DNA of 64,000 bases, taken from the NCBI GenBank assembly GCA_019752335.1, contig JAIEMJ010000034.1, positions 1 to 64,000 on the forward strand. The letters run 5' to 3'. The stretch comes from Bryobacteraceae bacterium (lineage in GTDB: Bacteria; Acidobacteriota; Terriglobia; Bryobacterales; Bryobacteraceae). Made by a program: the position numbers and the translations under genes. Every line of letters starts with the position of its first letter. Within the stretch, counting starts at the first letter, position 1. Below, one piece after another: positions 1 to 8,141 of the stretch. The notes under the pieces were generated by a model, which had not been told where the DNA came from, did not search any database, and saw only the letters and a list, made by a program, of their open reading frames with translations.

Positions 1-138
1 CCCAGCCAACCCACCCCGGAAGAACAAGCCGCCGAAGCCAAGCGCCGCGCCTTCCAGCGCCACATCAACATCAACCTAGGTCGCCCCGCCGACTGGGAGC
101 CGCCCAGTAACGGTCCAGCGAACGAGTCCGGGCGCTGA
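1..138 (+). CDS. C-terminal tail of an unidentified protein (partial)
   Basis: A frame open from the first base ends at a TGA at 136-138 and gives 45 residues. The tail is hydrophilic, rich in Glu, Ala, Arg and Pro, and includes the stretch EEQAAEAKRRAFQRH, which looks helical. The 5' part lies outside the window and I do not recognise the family. It converges on the barrel gene that ends at 177. The codon pattern is GC-rich at third positions, which supports real coding, but the piece is short. Confidence 0.4.
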   Translation, partial: PSQPTPEEQAAEAKRRAFQRHININLGRPADWEPPSNGPANESGR

Positions 139-176
139 TGACTCAGCGATCGCCTCCGGCGTGCCAGGGCCCGCCG

Positions 177-794
177 CTAAAAGATCCGCAAGCCCACCGT
201 GAACTGGTGCATCCCAAAGGATTCCGCCGGATACAACGACTGCCCCAACGACGCTTGCCGCCATTCGGCCAGGAAGCTGGCGTGCGTGGCGACGGGAATG
301 CGGAGCCGCGCCAGAGGCTGGTAGAACCGGCTCGGACGCGTCCCGCTCGACCGGAAGAGGCTGCCGCCCAGCGGCAGCGTCGCCTTGCGCGGCAGGCGCC
401 AGTCCGTCGCCAACGTACCGGTGTGCGCGTTGTCCTGGTAGAGGCTCCGCGAGAAACGATACAGCACTGGATCAAGGATCGAGAAGTCGCTGCGGACCGC
501 GCTGCGGGTGTAATCCGCCATCACCGAAACCGCCTTGCCCGTCCACTGCAAGGTCACGTTGGCTTGCTGATTTTGGCTCGTGAACGGGAAGTGATTCTTG
601 AGGCGTGCGAAGCGCGCGTTGAGATGCCAGGCCTGGGAGAGTTGGTAACGGGCGCGCAGGCGCATCTGCTCAAAGTCCTGCAGACTCGTCCGAAAGTAGA
701 CCTGCCGGCCACGGCCCACTTCGGCATCGCCGTTCAGCGTCAGTTTCGCCGTCGGACGAAAGACGAAACCGCCCAGCGCGGAATGACGATGCAA
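177..794 (-). CDS. C-terminal part of an outer-membrane beta-barrel protein, probably a truncated gene
   Basis: The 205-residue product alternates polar and hydrophobic residues in strand-length blocks, for example LRARYQLSQAWHLNARFA and VSVMADYTRSAVRSDF, and ends in Phe (GLRIF). That is the usual signature of the last strand of an outer-membrane barrel. The only usual start is a TTG at 794. The frame stays open for about 20 more codons upstream, reading on into plausible barrel sequence, until a TGA. There is no signal peptide and no N-terminal domain, and the upstream neighbour ends at 985. I infer that the 5' part was lost. It could be expressed only if exported from an upstream start I cannot see. 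Confidence 0.5.
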   Translation of the reverse strand: MHRHSALGGFVFRPTAKLTLNGDAEVGRGRQVYFRTSLQDFEQMRLRARYQLSQAWHLNARFARLKNHFPFTSQNQQANVTLQWTGKAVSVMADYTRSAVRSDFSILDPVLYRFSRSLYQDNAHTGTLATDWRLPRKATLPLGGSLFRSSGTRPSRFYQPLARLRIPVATHASFLAEWRQASLGQSLYPAESFGMHQFTVGLRIF

Positions 795-984
795 GGCACC
801 CGTCTCCGTGGGACCACCCGGCGCAATCGTCGCCCGCCGGACCTCCGCTCTTCACTTTTCCTTTCCACGACTTACGCCAATTCCGTCGGCTGCTAGCCTA
901 AGGCCAAAGAATCAGGCAAGACTTGGCCGGCCCACCGGCTAGCCAGTAACTCCAATAGAATCAATCACTCGCGTTGGTTTCGTA

Positions 985-2673
985 CTACGCCCGCCACGCA
1001 ATGTCCACGTAGTGCGCGCCCCGCACCACGCCGCCGCCGCGCAGGATCGTCTCCACCCGGGCTTCGCCTAGCTTCGGCTTCAGCCCCACCACCCGGCAGG
1101 ACTTCGCCCCCGCCGGCACCTTCACCGTCTGCGTCGCTGACCCCAGCCGTACCTCGGCCTCGGCCTCCGTCGCGAACGGCGGAAAACGTAGCACCACATC
1201 GTAGGCGCCCTGTCCGGCCAGCACAATCTCCCAATGGCCGATCCCGTTTGGCGCGTCCCAATCCGCCTTCGGTCCGCGCCAATCCTGGCGCGTCAGGGTG
1301 AGCGGATTCTCGTGGCGCGTGCCCGCGATGAAGCGCACCGCGGCAAAGCCTCGGCTGGTGGTGACGTCGCCGAACCACGCTTCGTACGACGCCTTCAGCT
1401 GCGCCGCGATGGCCGGCTGAGACTGGATCAGATTCGTCTTCTCGCCGGGGTCGGTCTTCAAGTCGTACAGTTCGAGCTTCACTTCCGCCGGCAGCGGCTT
1501 GCCGATGGGGACCGCGTGCAGCAGCTTCCACCGGTCCGTGCGCACGCAGAAGTTGCGATAGAGTACCGGCGTGTCGCCGCGGTGAATCTGGAGGAAGATC
1601 TTGCGATCCTCCCAGGTGGCGTCCGCACGCTGCAACAGCGGCGCCAGACTCTTGCCATCAAACGGTAGTTTGGGCTTGATGCCGCAGACTTCGAGCAGCG
1701 TCGGCGTGATGTCGATCATCGCCGCCATGCGATCCACCTTGCCCGGCTTCCCCGCCCCGGGTCCGCGCCAGAAGAACGGCGTGCGGATGCCGCCTTCATA
1801 CACGGTGCCCTTCAGATTGCGCAGTCCGGCCGTGTACTGCGCATTCGTCGCTCCGTTGTCGGTCATGAAGATAAAGATGGTCCGTTCGGCGAGTTTCAGT
1901 TCATCCAGGCGTTTCAGAATGCGGCCAACGTTGTCGTCGATGTTTTCGATCATGCCGTAGATCTTCGCCACCTTCTCGGGCAGTCCCTTATCGAGATACG
2001 GTTGGGAGTATTTGGCGGCGATGTCGTAGGGACTGTGCGGCGCGTTGGTCGCCAGATAGGCAAAGAAGGGACGGCTCTGATGCCGTTCGATGAAAGCGAT
2101 CGTCTCGTTCGCGAAGATGTCGGTGCAGTAGCCTTTGGCGCGCTCCCACTGGCCATTGCGCTGCAGCATGGGATTGTCGTAGTCGCCGCCGCCTTCGGGC
2201 GCCGAGGGCTGCGCGAGTCCGCCCCCCAGATGCACCAGCGCTTCGGCGAAGCCCTTGTCGATGGGCCGGGTGGGATAGCAGTCACCCAGGTGCCACTTAC
2301 CGAAGATGCCGGTGGCATAGCCCGCTTCGCGCAGCATTTCGGCGATGGTGCGTTCGCGCGGATCCATGATGGCTTGGCCCTGGTAGGTATCGGTGACGCC
2401 GGTCCGATAGTAGTAGCGGCCCGTCATCAGGCTGGCCCGCGTCGGGGCGCAGAGCGGCGACACACAGAAGTTGGTGAATTCGACTGACTGCTTCGCCAGG
2501 CGATCCAGATGCGGCGTCCGCAGATGCGGATTGCCGTGCGACCCCAAGTCGGCGGTGCCCTGGTCGTCGGTGATGATCAGGACGATATTGGGCGGTTGCT
2601 TGGCCTGCGCTTGGAGAAGACTCGGAGCCACTAAGGCCGTGGCCAGAAAATCGCGTCGTGCCTGCATCGGCAC
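985..2673 (-). CDS. Tat-exported sulfatase
   Basis: Arylsulfatase-family enzyme of 562 residues that hydrolyses sulfate esters outside the cytoplasm. The N-terminus carries a twin-arginine signal (RRDFLATAL), then the metal-binding start of the fold, NIVLIITDDQG. The active-site signature is CAPTRASLMTGR around residues 80-90; the Cys is of the type converted to formylglycine. A later metal-site stretch is FMTDNGA. After the catalytic domain, at about residue 450, comes an extra C-terminal beta-rich domain of about 100 residues. It starts 9 nt after the stop of the PHP-domain gene on the same strand, so the two are probably co-transcribed. The substrate cannot be told from sequence. A maturation enzyme (FGE or anSME) would be needed but is not in the window. 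Confidence 0.9.
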   Translation of the reverse strand: MPMQARRDFLATALVAPSLLQAQAKQPPNIVLIITDDQGTADLGSHGNPHLRTPHLDRLAKQSVEFTNFCVSPLCAPTRASLMTGRYYYRTGVTDTYQGQAIMDPRERTIAEMLREAGYATGIFGKWHLGDCYPTRPIDKGFAEALVHLGGGLAQPSAPEGGGDYDNPMLQRNGQWERAKGYCTDIFANETIAFIERHQSRPFFAYLATNAPHSPYDIAAKYSQPYLDKGLPEKVAKIYGMIENIDDNVGRILKRLDELKLAERTIFIFMTDNGATNAQYTAGLRNLKGTVYEGGIRTPFFWRGPGAGKPGKVDRMAAMIDITPTLLEVCGIKPKLPFDGKSLAPLLQRADATWEDRKIFLQIHRGDTPVLYRNFCVRTDRWKLLHAVPIGKPLPAEVKLELYDLKTDPGEKTNLIQSQPAIAAQLKASYEAWFGDVTTSRGFAAVRFIAGTRHENPLTLTRQDWRGPKADWDAPNGIGHWEIVLAGQGAYDVVLRFPPFATEAEAEVRLGSATQTVKVPAGAKSCRVVGLKPKLGEARVETILRGGGVVRGAHYVDIAWRA

Positions 2674-2682
2674 TAGCTTATC

Positions 2683-3861
2683 TCAGACTGCTTGCGCCGC
2701 ACCCCACACCCGCCTCACCATGCGCTCCACCCGCTTATGGCGCATCAAGCCGACGCCACGCGTGAAGGCGCGAATCACCCAAGGCTCGCGCTCCCCCCAC
2801 AGTTCGCGCAGGCTCTTCACCACGCCGTCGGGCTTCCGGTAGAAGACCCGGTCGCTCCAGCGGCGCCAGCCCAACGCGTGGCCGGGATCCTCCGAGAGCA
2901 CGTCGGCGATGTTGCCCAGAATGCGGTAGGTGTGTCCGTGGTTGTACTGCGGCATGAAGAGCACCTCACTCACCCCGTCGCGGACTTCCGCCACGAACTG
3001 ATCAAAGCTGGTAGCGTTCGTGAGATTCAGGCAGGCGTTCGGCTCACGTCCATGGCGGTCGCCGCCCGAGATCACCGGATAGCCGAGTCCGCGCGCCAGG
3101 TCCGCCACGCGGCGGTTCTCAGCCCACGGCCGCAGGCCATTGAGTTCCAGGGCGTGAAAAAAGCGTCCGCACTCGCCCAGCAACCGGCCCAGGGCGAACC
3201 AGTGCCGTTCCAGCCCCACGCCCTTCTCGTCCCACAAGGGATGATTGAAGACGATCAGCGTTTGGGGTGAAGCGTGAAACCAGGCCAGGAGGTCACTCAG
3301 TTCGCCCTCCGCGCCCGGCTTCTGCGTGAACGCCTCCATGGCGCGCATCCACTCGGACGCCACCGCGGCCGGCATTTGATGAATGCCCAGATGAAAAAAG
3401 GTGCCCCCGAAGGGCACGGTCCACTCCACCGATACCGGCACGCGCTTGTAGGGCTGCAGGACGCGCAGTTGCATGGGGCCGGCAATCGTGTCGTGATCCG
3501 TCAGTGACACCAGCGCCGCCCGGTCCAGGCTCTGCTCAATCGCACGGCGCTCAAGTTCGTAGGCGAGCGCGGGCGCCAGCGGCGGCGTCCACCAGGCCTG
3601 GTTGAAGTCAAGCTGAGCCCCGGAGTTCAACTCCCGGTAGCGCGACGCCTGCCGCTCAATCAGGTGGCCCACCAACGGCAACGGTGAGCAGATTTGCGGG
3701 ATGAATCCCAGGCTTTCCTGTGAGTGCAGTGTGTGTCCATGCAAGGACACAGCCGCGCGAAAGTTAGCCGCGACCCGGGGTTCGCGCCAGTGAAAGTGAA
3801 TCCGGGAAGATTGGGGAGGCGTCAACACGCCCCTACACTCGCACCCTTTGTTTACATCCAC
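2683..3861 (-). CDS. PHP-domain metal-dependent phosphoesterase-like protein
   Basis: A protein of 392 residues with the ordered metal-ligand motifs of the PHP (polymerase and histidinol phosphatase) superfamily: HGHTLHS at about residue 41, LTDHDTI at about 141, FNHPLW at about 210, and GGDRHG near residue 280. These motifs bind two or three metal ions in PHP phosphoesterases. There is no signal peptide, so it is probably cytoplasmic. The C-terminal 80 residues are basic. The first motif is HGHT rather than the common HTHT. It sits directly upstream of the sulfatase gene, 9 nt apart. The substrate is unknown, and a nucleotide or sugar-phosphate role is only a family guess. Confidence 0.75.
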   Translation of the reverse strand: MDVNKGCECRGVLTPPQSSRIHFHWREPRVAANFRAAVSLHGHTLHSQESLGFIPQICSPLPLVGHLIERQASRYRELNSGAQLDFNQAWWTPPLAPALAYELERRAIEQSLDRAALVSLTDHDTIAGPMQLRVLQPYKRVPVSVEWTVPFGGTFFHLGIHQMPAAVASEWMRAMEAFTQKPGAEGELSDLLAWFHASPQTLIVFNHPLWDEKGVGLERHWFALGRLLGECGRFFHALELNGLRPWAENRRVADLARGLGYPVISGGDRHGREPNACLNLTNATSFDQFVAEVRDGVSEVLFMPQYNHGHTYRILGNIADVLSEDPGHALGWRRWSDRVFYRKPDGVVKSLRELWGEREPWVIRAFTRGVGLMRHKRVERMVRRVWGAAQAV

Positions 3862-3909
3862 ATGAACGCTCGAACAATAAAACGTGAGGGCGCAAAAATG
3901 TTCGATTCA

Positions 3910-4764
3910 CTACCCGCGTTTGGGGCTAAGCTTCTCTACGACGGCGCTCACTATCGCCTTACCCCGGTCATAAGCGTCGACATAGGCCGACTTCCGCTCC
4001 TGCCGCGAGTACGCATAGCCGGACCGGTAGAGCCGTTCAAAGCTTTGGCCCATGACGTAAGTCCCCGCGTAGGCGACGGCAGCTTTGGGAATCAGCCCGC
4101 CGCCCAACGGAATCTTGCCGATCAGTTCACGCGCGATGGCCCGCCAACCAAACGCGCCCGCGATAATGGAGGCGATCTCGCCGCGTTGCTCGCTGTAGCC
4201 CACGGGCCGATCACTCGCCGCGGCCAGCAGAAACGCCAGCCGTACCTGGTTCGCCGTCAGCACCGCCGTGTCCGATGCGAACTCGCCCAAGGCCCAGCCG
4301 AGGCCCAGCAGCGGCGCGATGTTGGGCATCGCCGTGGCGATGGAGAATAGCGCATTCTCCCGCGACACCGTGTGAATCGAGCGCCGGGTCACCTCGGCGC
4401 GAAACGGGGGGAAGTTGCGCGCCAGAGCGAGAGCGAACGGCTCGTGCGCGTCGAGCACCGCCTTCACCATCTGCGCCGGATTCGCCGCGTCGAAGTAGAA
4501 ACCGCGGTCACTCCGTTCGAGCGCCGGATCGAAGATCTCGATGTCGTACGGTCCCGGCTGGTCCGCCGCGCGCACCACCTGACGGGCCGCGGTCCGCCGT
4601 TTGTCGACGGAAAGCGTCGCCGGCAGCATGTACTTCTCGAACTCCCGGATGAAGCCTTCACTTCCCGCGAACAAACCAATGCGGAACGGACGCTCCGCCG
4701 ACTCCCGCACCGATGCCGGACTCAGGTTCGTTACCGCCTGCTTCACTTGCCCCAACCAACTCAT
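3910..4764 (-). CDS. DUF697-like membrane-associated protein
   Basis: A protein of 284 residues. The C-terminal third has the feature typical of DUF697/YcjF-type proteins: a short amphipathic helix then IPLGGGLIPKAAVAYAGTY, followed by an alternating charged helix. Earlier are two hydrophobic stretches, one around MPNIAPLLGLGWALG. I chose the ATG at 4764 (MSWLGQVKQ) because AGGAG lies 5 nt upstream of it; the frame itself is open further up, to 4809. The start lies 107 nt inside the 3' end of the upstream PD-(D/E)XK-like gene, so the two are probably translated from one message. DUF697 proteins often accompany small GTPases, but no GTPase is next to it. Function unknown. Confidence 0.65.
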   Translation of the reverse strand: MSWLGQVKQAVTNLSPASVRESAERPFRIGLFAGSEGFIREFEKYMLPATLSVDKRRTAARQVVRAADQPGPYDIEIFDPALERSDRGFYFDAANPAQMVKAVLDAHEPFALALARNFPPFRAEVTRRSIHTVSRENALFSIATAMPNIAPLLGLGWALGEFASDTAVLTANQVRLAFLLAAASDRPVGYSEQRGEIASIIAGAFGWRAIARELIGKIPLGGGLIPKAAVAYAGTYVMGQSFERLYRSGYAYSRQERKSAYVDAYDRGKAIVSAVVEKLSPKRG

Positions 4765-5989
4765 CGTCACTCCTGCTTCCTCGCCGGAAGGCCACCGAAA
4801 GTGCGCCACTCCGCGGATGGGTTACGCCCACCATCTCCCAGTCAACCACTGGCGAGAAATAGCGTAACACCGTCGCATTGGACGGATGAAAATCGAGCGC
4901 GGGTGCAACAAAGTACAAGCGCGGACTCTCCTTGCGCAAAGCGCGGCCCGGAAAGTATCCGCGCGACGTGAATTCATCGCGCCGGACGTGCCAATCCACG
5001 CGCATCCAGTAATCGAGCGCCTGCAGGGGAAGCTGTATGTCTTCGCTCGCCTTGAGTTCCAGCACCGCCAGCCGGCCGCCCCGCTCGGCGGCGAGCAGGT
5101 CGATCAGGTCACGGTCGTTAGCCGCGAAGGCCGGCACTTGCCCGTATACCGGAGCGGTGAGGTTGGCGTTCACCAGTTCGATGCGCTGCCGCAGTTGATC
5201 TTCCAGGCGGCGCTCGGGGCCAGGGTAGGCGCGGAGCTTGGGCTCAGACCACGGGCTCTCGAGCGCGCGGCGCAGGTTGCCGTCGTCCAGCAGGTCCATC
5301 TGCTCCTCCATGCCGTCGGCATCGTAGTTATAGAGGGCGGTATCGAAGCGCGAGCGGTCCAGGTAGCGTAAGCGCAGGGCGGTGGTCTGGTGCTGGTCAA
5401 TTGGCACGAAGATGGCCAAACCCTCCACCACGGCGCGCTTCTCCTGCTTCCGGCAATGGTGGTGCCAGATGAGCCCAAAGCTCAGCACCGCGTCGACGTC
5501 CGACATCGGCGTAGCCAGCATCGCGGCCCAGGCCGTGTTGCCCCGGCGCACCAGGGCGCGCGGATAAGCAGGCGACAGCGAGTGCTGTAGGTTGGCGCCG
5601 GTGGAAAGCTCCTGGATACCCCAGCCGGGAAACCGGCGCGCCAAACTTCGCCGCAGCTGCTCCATGTAGACTGTGCGCACGGCCGTCAGTTGCCGGTGGC
5701 GTTGCAAGCCGTTGTCGCGGTCGACCACTTCCAGGGTCCGCGGCTTGCCAAACAGGCTCAGGCATTCAAGCTTCAAGCGCCCCGGACCCACCCGCACAAA
5801 CGACTTCACCGTGTGCGCCACGCTGCGCTCGTCGTTCCACGCATGCAGCGACAGCGTCCCCGCCCGCTCGGTAAGCGTGTAGGAATCCCACATCAAATCG
5901 AAAGGCTCCCGCCCCGCCTCCAGCAGCGCGGGACGCTTCAGCTCGCGCAACAACGTAAACAATTCGTCGGCTAATGGTAAGTTCGGCAT
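4658..5989 (-). CDS. Uncharacterised protein with a PD-(D/E)XK nuclease-like core
   Basis: A protein of 443 residues from the ATG at 5989 (MPNLPLADELF). I see no named family over most of its length. Around residues 330-365 it has a predicted alpha-beta segment ending LAVLELKAS, preceded by acidic NDRDLIDLL. That is the D...(D/E)XK arrangement of restriction-endonuclease-fold nucleases. The last 35 residues, rich in Gly, Ser and Glu, overlap the next gene in another frame and may be a dispensable tail. It starts only 21 nt from divergently transcribed yggS, so the two share a very short promoter region. Nuclease activity is inference from one motif. Confidence 0.6.
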   Translation of the reverse strand: MPNLPLADELFTLLRELKRPALLEAGREPFDLMWDSYTLTERAGTLSLHAWNDERSVAHTVKSFVRVGPGRLKLECLSLFGKPRTLEVVDRDNGLQRHRQLTAVRTVYMEQLRRSLARRFPGWGIQELSTGANLQHSLSPAYPRALVRRGNTAWAAMLATPMSDVDAVLSFGLIWHHHCRKQEKRAVVEGLAIFVPIDQHQTTALRLRYLDRSRFDTALYNYDADGMEEQMDLLDDGNLRRALESPWSEPKLRAYPGPERRLEDQLRQRIELVNANLTAPVYGQVPAFAANDRDLIDLLAAERGGRLAVLELKASEDIQLPLQALDYWMRVDWHVRRDEFTSRGYFPGRALRKESPRLYFVAPALDFHPSNATVLRYFSPVVDWEMVGVTHPRSGALSVAFRRGSRSDDELVGASEAGGNEPESGIGAGVGGASVPHWFVRGK

Positions 5990-6010
5990 CAGGTTCCGTA
6001 GAATAGTGGG

Positions 6011-6673
6011 TTGAGCATCACCGAAAATCTCATAAATTTTGAAAAAAAGATTTTGGCCGCCTGCGAGCACGCCAAACGTGCTAGGGAGGAAGTCACTCTC
6101 ATCGCGGTGAGCAAGGTCTTCCCGGTGGGGGCTCTGCTGGAGGCTTATCGCGCCGGGGCCCGGCATTTCGGTGAGAATTACGTTCAAGAATTCGAATCCA
6201 AATGGCCGGAAGCAAAAGACTTATCCGATGCGAAATTCCACTTCATCGGCCATCTACAAAGCAACAAAGCCCGTCGCGCTGCCGATATCTTTCATTGCGT
6301 TCAAACAGTTGACTCCCTCAAAGTCGCCCAACGCTTGAACGAAGGCCCGCATCCCATTGATATCTTTCTGGAAGTGAAGCTTTCGGAAGAAGGCTCCAAG
6401 GCCGGAATTGACCCTATGGAGCTTCCGCAACTCATCGACGGCGTCCGCGCCTTGCCCAATCTCCGGCTTCGCGGACTGATGACGATGCCCCCCTGGTCAG
6501 AGGATCCTGAGGTCGCCCGGCCCTACTTCGCGCGCCTGCGGGAGCTCGGCCGGCAGCATGAGCTCAAGGAGCTCTCCATGGGAATGTCCCACGATTTCGC
6601 GGTCGCCATTGAGGAGGGGTCGACGATGATCCGCGTGGGGACGGCGATCTTTGGCCGCCGCGTCAAGCCGTGA
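6011..6673 (+). CDS. yggS: YggS/PROSC-family pyridoxal phosphate homeostasis protein
   Basis: A protein of 220 residues, the usual length for this single-domain TIM-barrel family, which binds PLP and balances cellular B6 and amino-acid pools. The PLP lysine sits in IAVSKVFP near residue 35. Other family blocks are GENYVQEF, FHFIGHLQSNK, LMTMPP, LSMGMSHDFAVAIEEGST and VGTAIFGRR. Translation is assigned to a TTG at 6011, because the family usually starts with a short helix exactly here. The stop overlaps the GTG start of the glycosyltransferase by 4 nt, which is an unusual partner; yggS more often sits beside proC or cell-division genes. Confidence 0.93.
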   Translation: MSITENLINFEKKILAACEHAKRAREEVTLIAVSKVFPVGALLEAYRAGARHFGENYVQEFESKWPEAKDLSDAKFHFIGHLQSNKARRAADIFHCVQTVDSLKVAQRLNEGPHPIDIFLEVKLSEEGSKAGIDPMELPQLIDGVRALPNLRLRGLMTMPPWSEDPEVARPYFARLRELGRQHELKELSMGMSHDFAVAIEEGSTMIRVGTAIFGRRVKP

Positions 6674-7716
6674 ACTGGTTCGCGCCCGCGGGCAACTCGG
6701 GCGTCGCGGACTATGCAAAGGTGCTGCACGCCGCCTTGCCTCCGGTGCCGGGCGTCAGCGTTTTCCACGTAGGCAACAATCCGCTGCACAAGACTCTCTA
6801 CCGGCGGCTGCTCACCCGGCAGGATCCGAAGCGTGTCGTGATTCTCCACGATGCCGTACTGCATCATTTCCTCCTCGGCACCCTCACCGAGGCGGAGTAT
6901 ATCGAAGAATTTCTCTACAATTACGGCGAGTGGCATCGCAATCTGGCCCAGGACCTTTGGGCCCGGCGCGCGCAGTCCGGCGCCCATCCGGAGTACTTCC
7001 GCTACCCGATGCTGCGACGGGCGATGGAGGCGGCCCAGTTGGTGATCGTCCACAACCCCGCCGCGAAGCGGCTGGCCCAGGAACACGGCGCCAAGCGCGT
7101 GGAACTGGTGCCGCACTTCATTGCCCAGCCGGACGCGCCGCCCGCGCAGGACATTCTGGCCTGGCGAGCCGAGCACGGCCTCGCGCCGCAAACCTGCCTC
7201 TTCGGGGTCTTCGGACACCTGCGCGAGTCCAAGCGCATCCCCGCCATCGTGCGGGCTTTCGCGCTCCAGCGAGAGGACTGCGCGCTGCTGATTCAAGGGG
7301 ACTGGGGCTCCCCCGCCCTGCGCGAGTCTTTGGAGCCCAGTGGGCCGCGCATGCTCCGCGTCGGCCCCGTGCCGGAGCGGGAACTGACCTTGCTGCTCTC
7401 GGCGACCGACGTCGGCCTCAACCTGCGCTATCCCTCGGCGGGCGAGAGTTCGGGCATTCTGGCCAGGCTAATGGCGGCTGCCAAGCCTACGATTGTGACC
7501 CGTGGCGAGGAGGTGTCGCACCTTCCTCCGGGTGCCGTCTGGCCCGTTTCGCCCGGATCGGGAGAACCAGAGGAACTCGCCACGGCGATGGCCTACTTGG
7601 CCCAGCACCCGGCCGCGCGGAAAGCCATGGGAATCGCCGCCCGGCATTACGCCCAGTCCCAGTGCGGGGTAGAAGTACTGGCCCGGGAACTAGCCGTACT
7701 ACTCAGTTCCGTTTGA
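6670..7716 (+). CDS. GT4-type glycosyltransferase
   Basis: A protein of 348 residues with a GT-B layout. The N-terminal acceptor domain begins NWFAPAGNSGVADYAK, a start common in GT4 enzymes. The C-terminal nucleotide-sugar domain shows FGVFGHLRESKRI, VGPVPERELTLLLSATDVGL and the donor-site block YPSAGESSGILARLMAAAKP, where the second E of the usual EX7E motif is weak. It starts with GTG within the last codons of yggS (GTGA overlap), so it is translationally coupled to it. It probably transfers a sugar in surface glycan or glycolipid synthesis; donor and acceptor are unknown. tRNA-Cys follows 45 nt downstream. Confidence 0.82.
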   Translation: MNWFAPAGNSGVADYAKVLHAALPPVPGVSVFHVGNNPLHKTLYRRLLTRQDPKRVVILHDAVLHHFLLGTLTEAEYIEEFLYNYGEWHRNLAQDLWARRAQSGAHPEYFRYPMLRRAMEAAQLVIVHNPAAKRLAQEHGAKRVELVPHFIAQPDAPPAQDILAWRAEHGLAPQTCLFGVFGHLRESKRIPAIVRAFALQREDCALLIQGDWGSPALRESLEPSGPRMLRVGPVPERELTLLLSATDVGLNLRYPSAGESSGILARLMAAAKPTIVTRGEEVSHLPPGAVWPVSPGSGEPEELATAMAYLAQHPAARKAMGIAARHYAQSQCGVEVLARELAVLLSSV

Positions 7717-7761
7717 CGCGCGCCGGTAATCGGGTTATCGTGGGAAAGTAAGTTCACTTCG

Positions 7762-7833
7762 GGCGCCGTAGCCAAGTGGTAAGGCAGCGGTCTGCAAAAC
7801 CGTTATTCACCAGTTCGATCCTGGTCGGCGCCT
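7762..7833 (+). tRNA. tRNA-Cys (anticodon GCA)
   Basis: The 72-nt cloverleaf folds by eye. The acceptor stem is GGCGCCG with CGGCGCC. The anticodon stem closes the loop CTGCAAA with GCA at 7794-7796, and the T arm is ACCAG-TTCGATC-CTGGT. The discriminator base is T, as expected for cysteine tRNA. CCA is not encoded. It lies between a plus-strand glycosyltransferase and a minus-strand membrane protein gene. Confidence 0.96.
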
Positions 7834-7844
7834 CCAACCTTTCC

Positions 7845-8084
7845 TTAGATCATGCGATAGGCGAGCATCAGCAGCATCGCCCCTACCACCGACATCAGAA
7901 AGCCCGCCGGCGCACCGGCTTTGTACCACCCCAGCACCTGGCCGAGCCACCCGCCGACCCAACCTCCCGCCATGCCGATCAAAGCCGTCACGATGATGCC
8001 GCCCTTGTCGGCACCCGGCAACAACAATTTGGCAACGATACCGACGACAAGTCCGACGATGATTTGTCCGATGATATGGATCAT
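7845..8084 (-). CDS. GlsB/YeaQ/YmgE-family small stress membrane protein
   Basis: A protein of 79 residues, almost entirely three hydrophobic helices with the Gly-rich pattern of the transglycosylase-associated (GlsB/YeaQ/YmgE) family: IIVGLVVGIVAKLLLPG, then IIVTALIGMAGGWVGGWLG, and a last segment after a short hydrophilic loop. It is an inner-membrane protein linked to general stress responses in other bacteria; the mechanism is unknown. An AGGAG sits about 8 nt before the ATG at 8084. It ends just after the tRNA on the other strand. Confidence 0.88.
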   Translation of the reverse strand: MIHIIGQIIVGLVVGIVAKLLLPGADKGGIIVTALIGMAGGWVGGWLGQVLGWYKAGAPAGFLMSVVGAMLLMLAYRMI

Positions 8085-8141
8085 GTAGCAATGCTCCTTG
8101 GCCCGTTGGATTCCTTCCGGGGGGCGACTCCTGGGATCTTA

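Noticed and set aside
138-896. Plus-strand 252-residue frame
   Set aside because: It is the antisense of the barrel gene; Arg-rich, with no fold pattern or family match.
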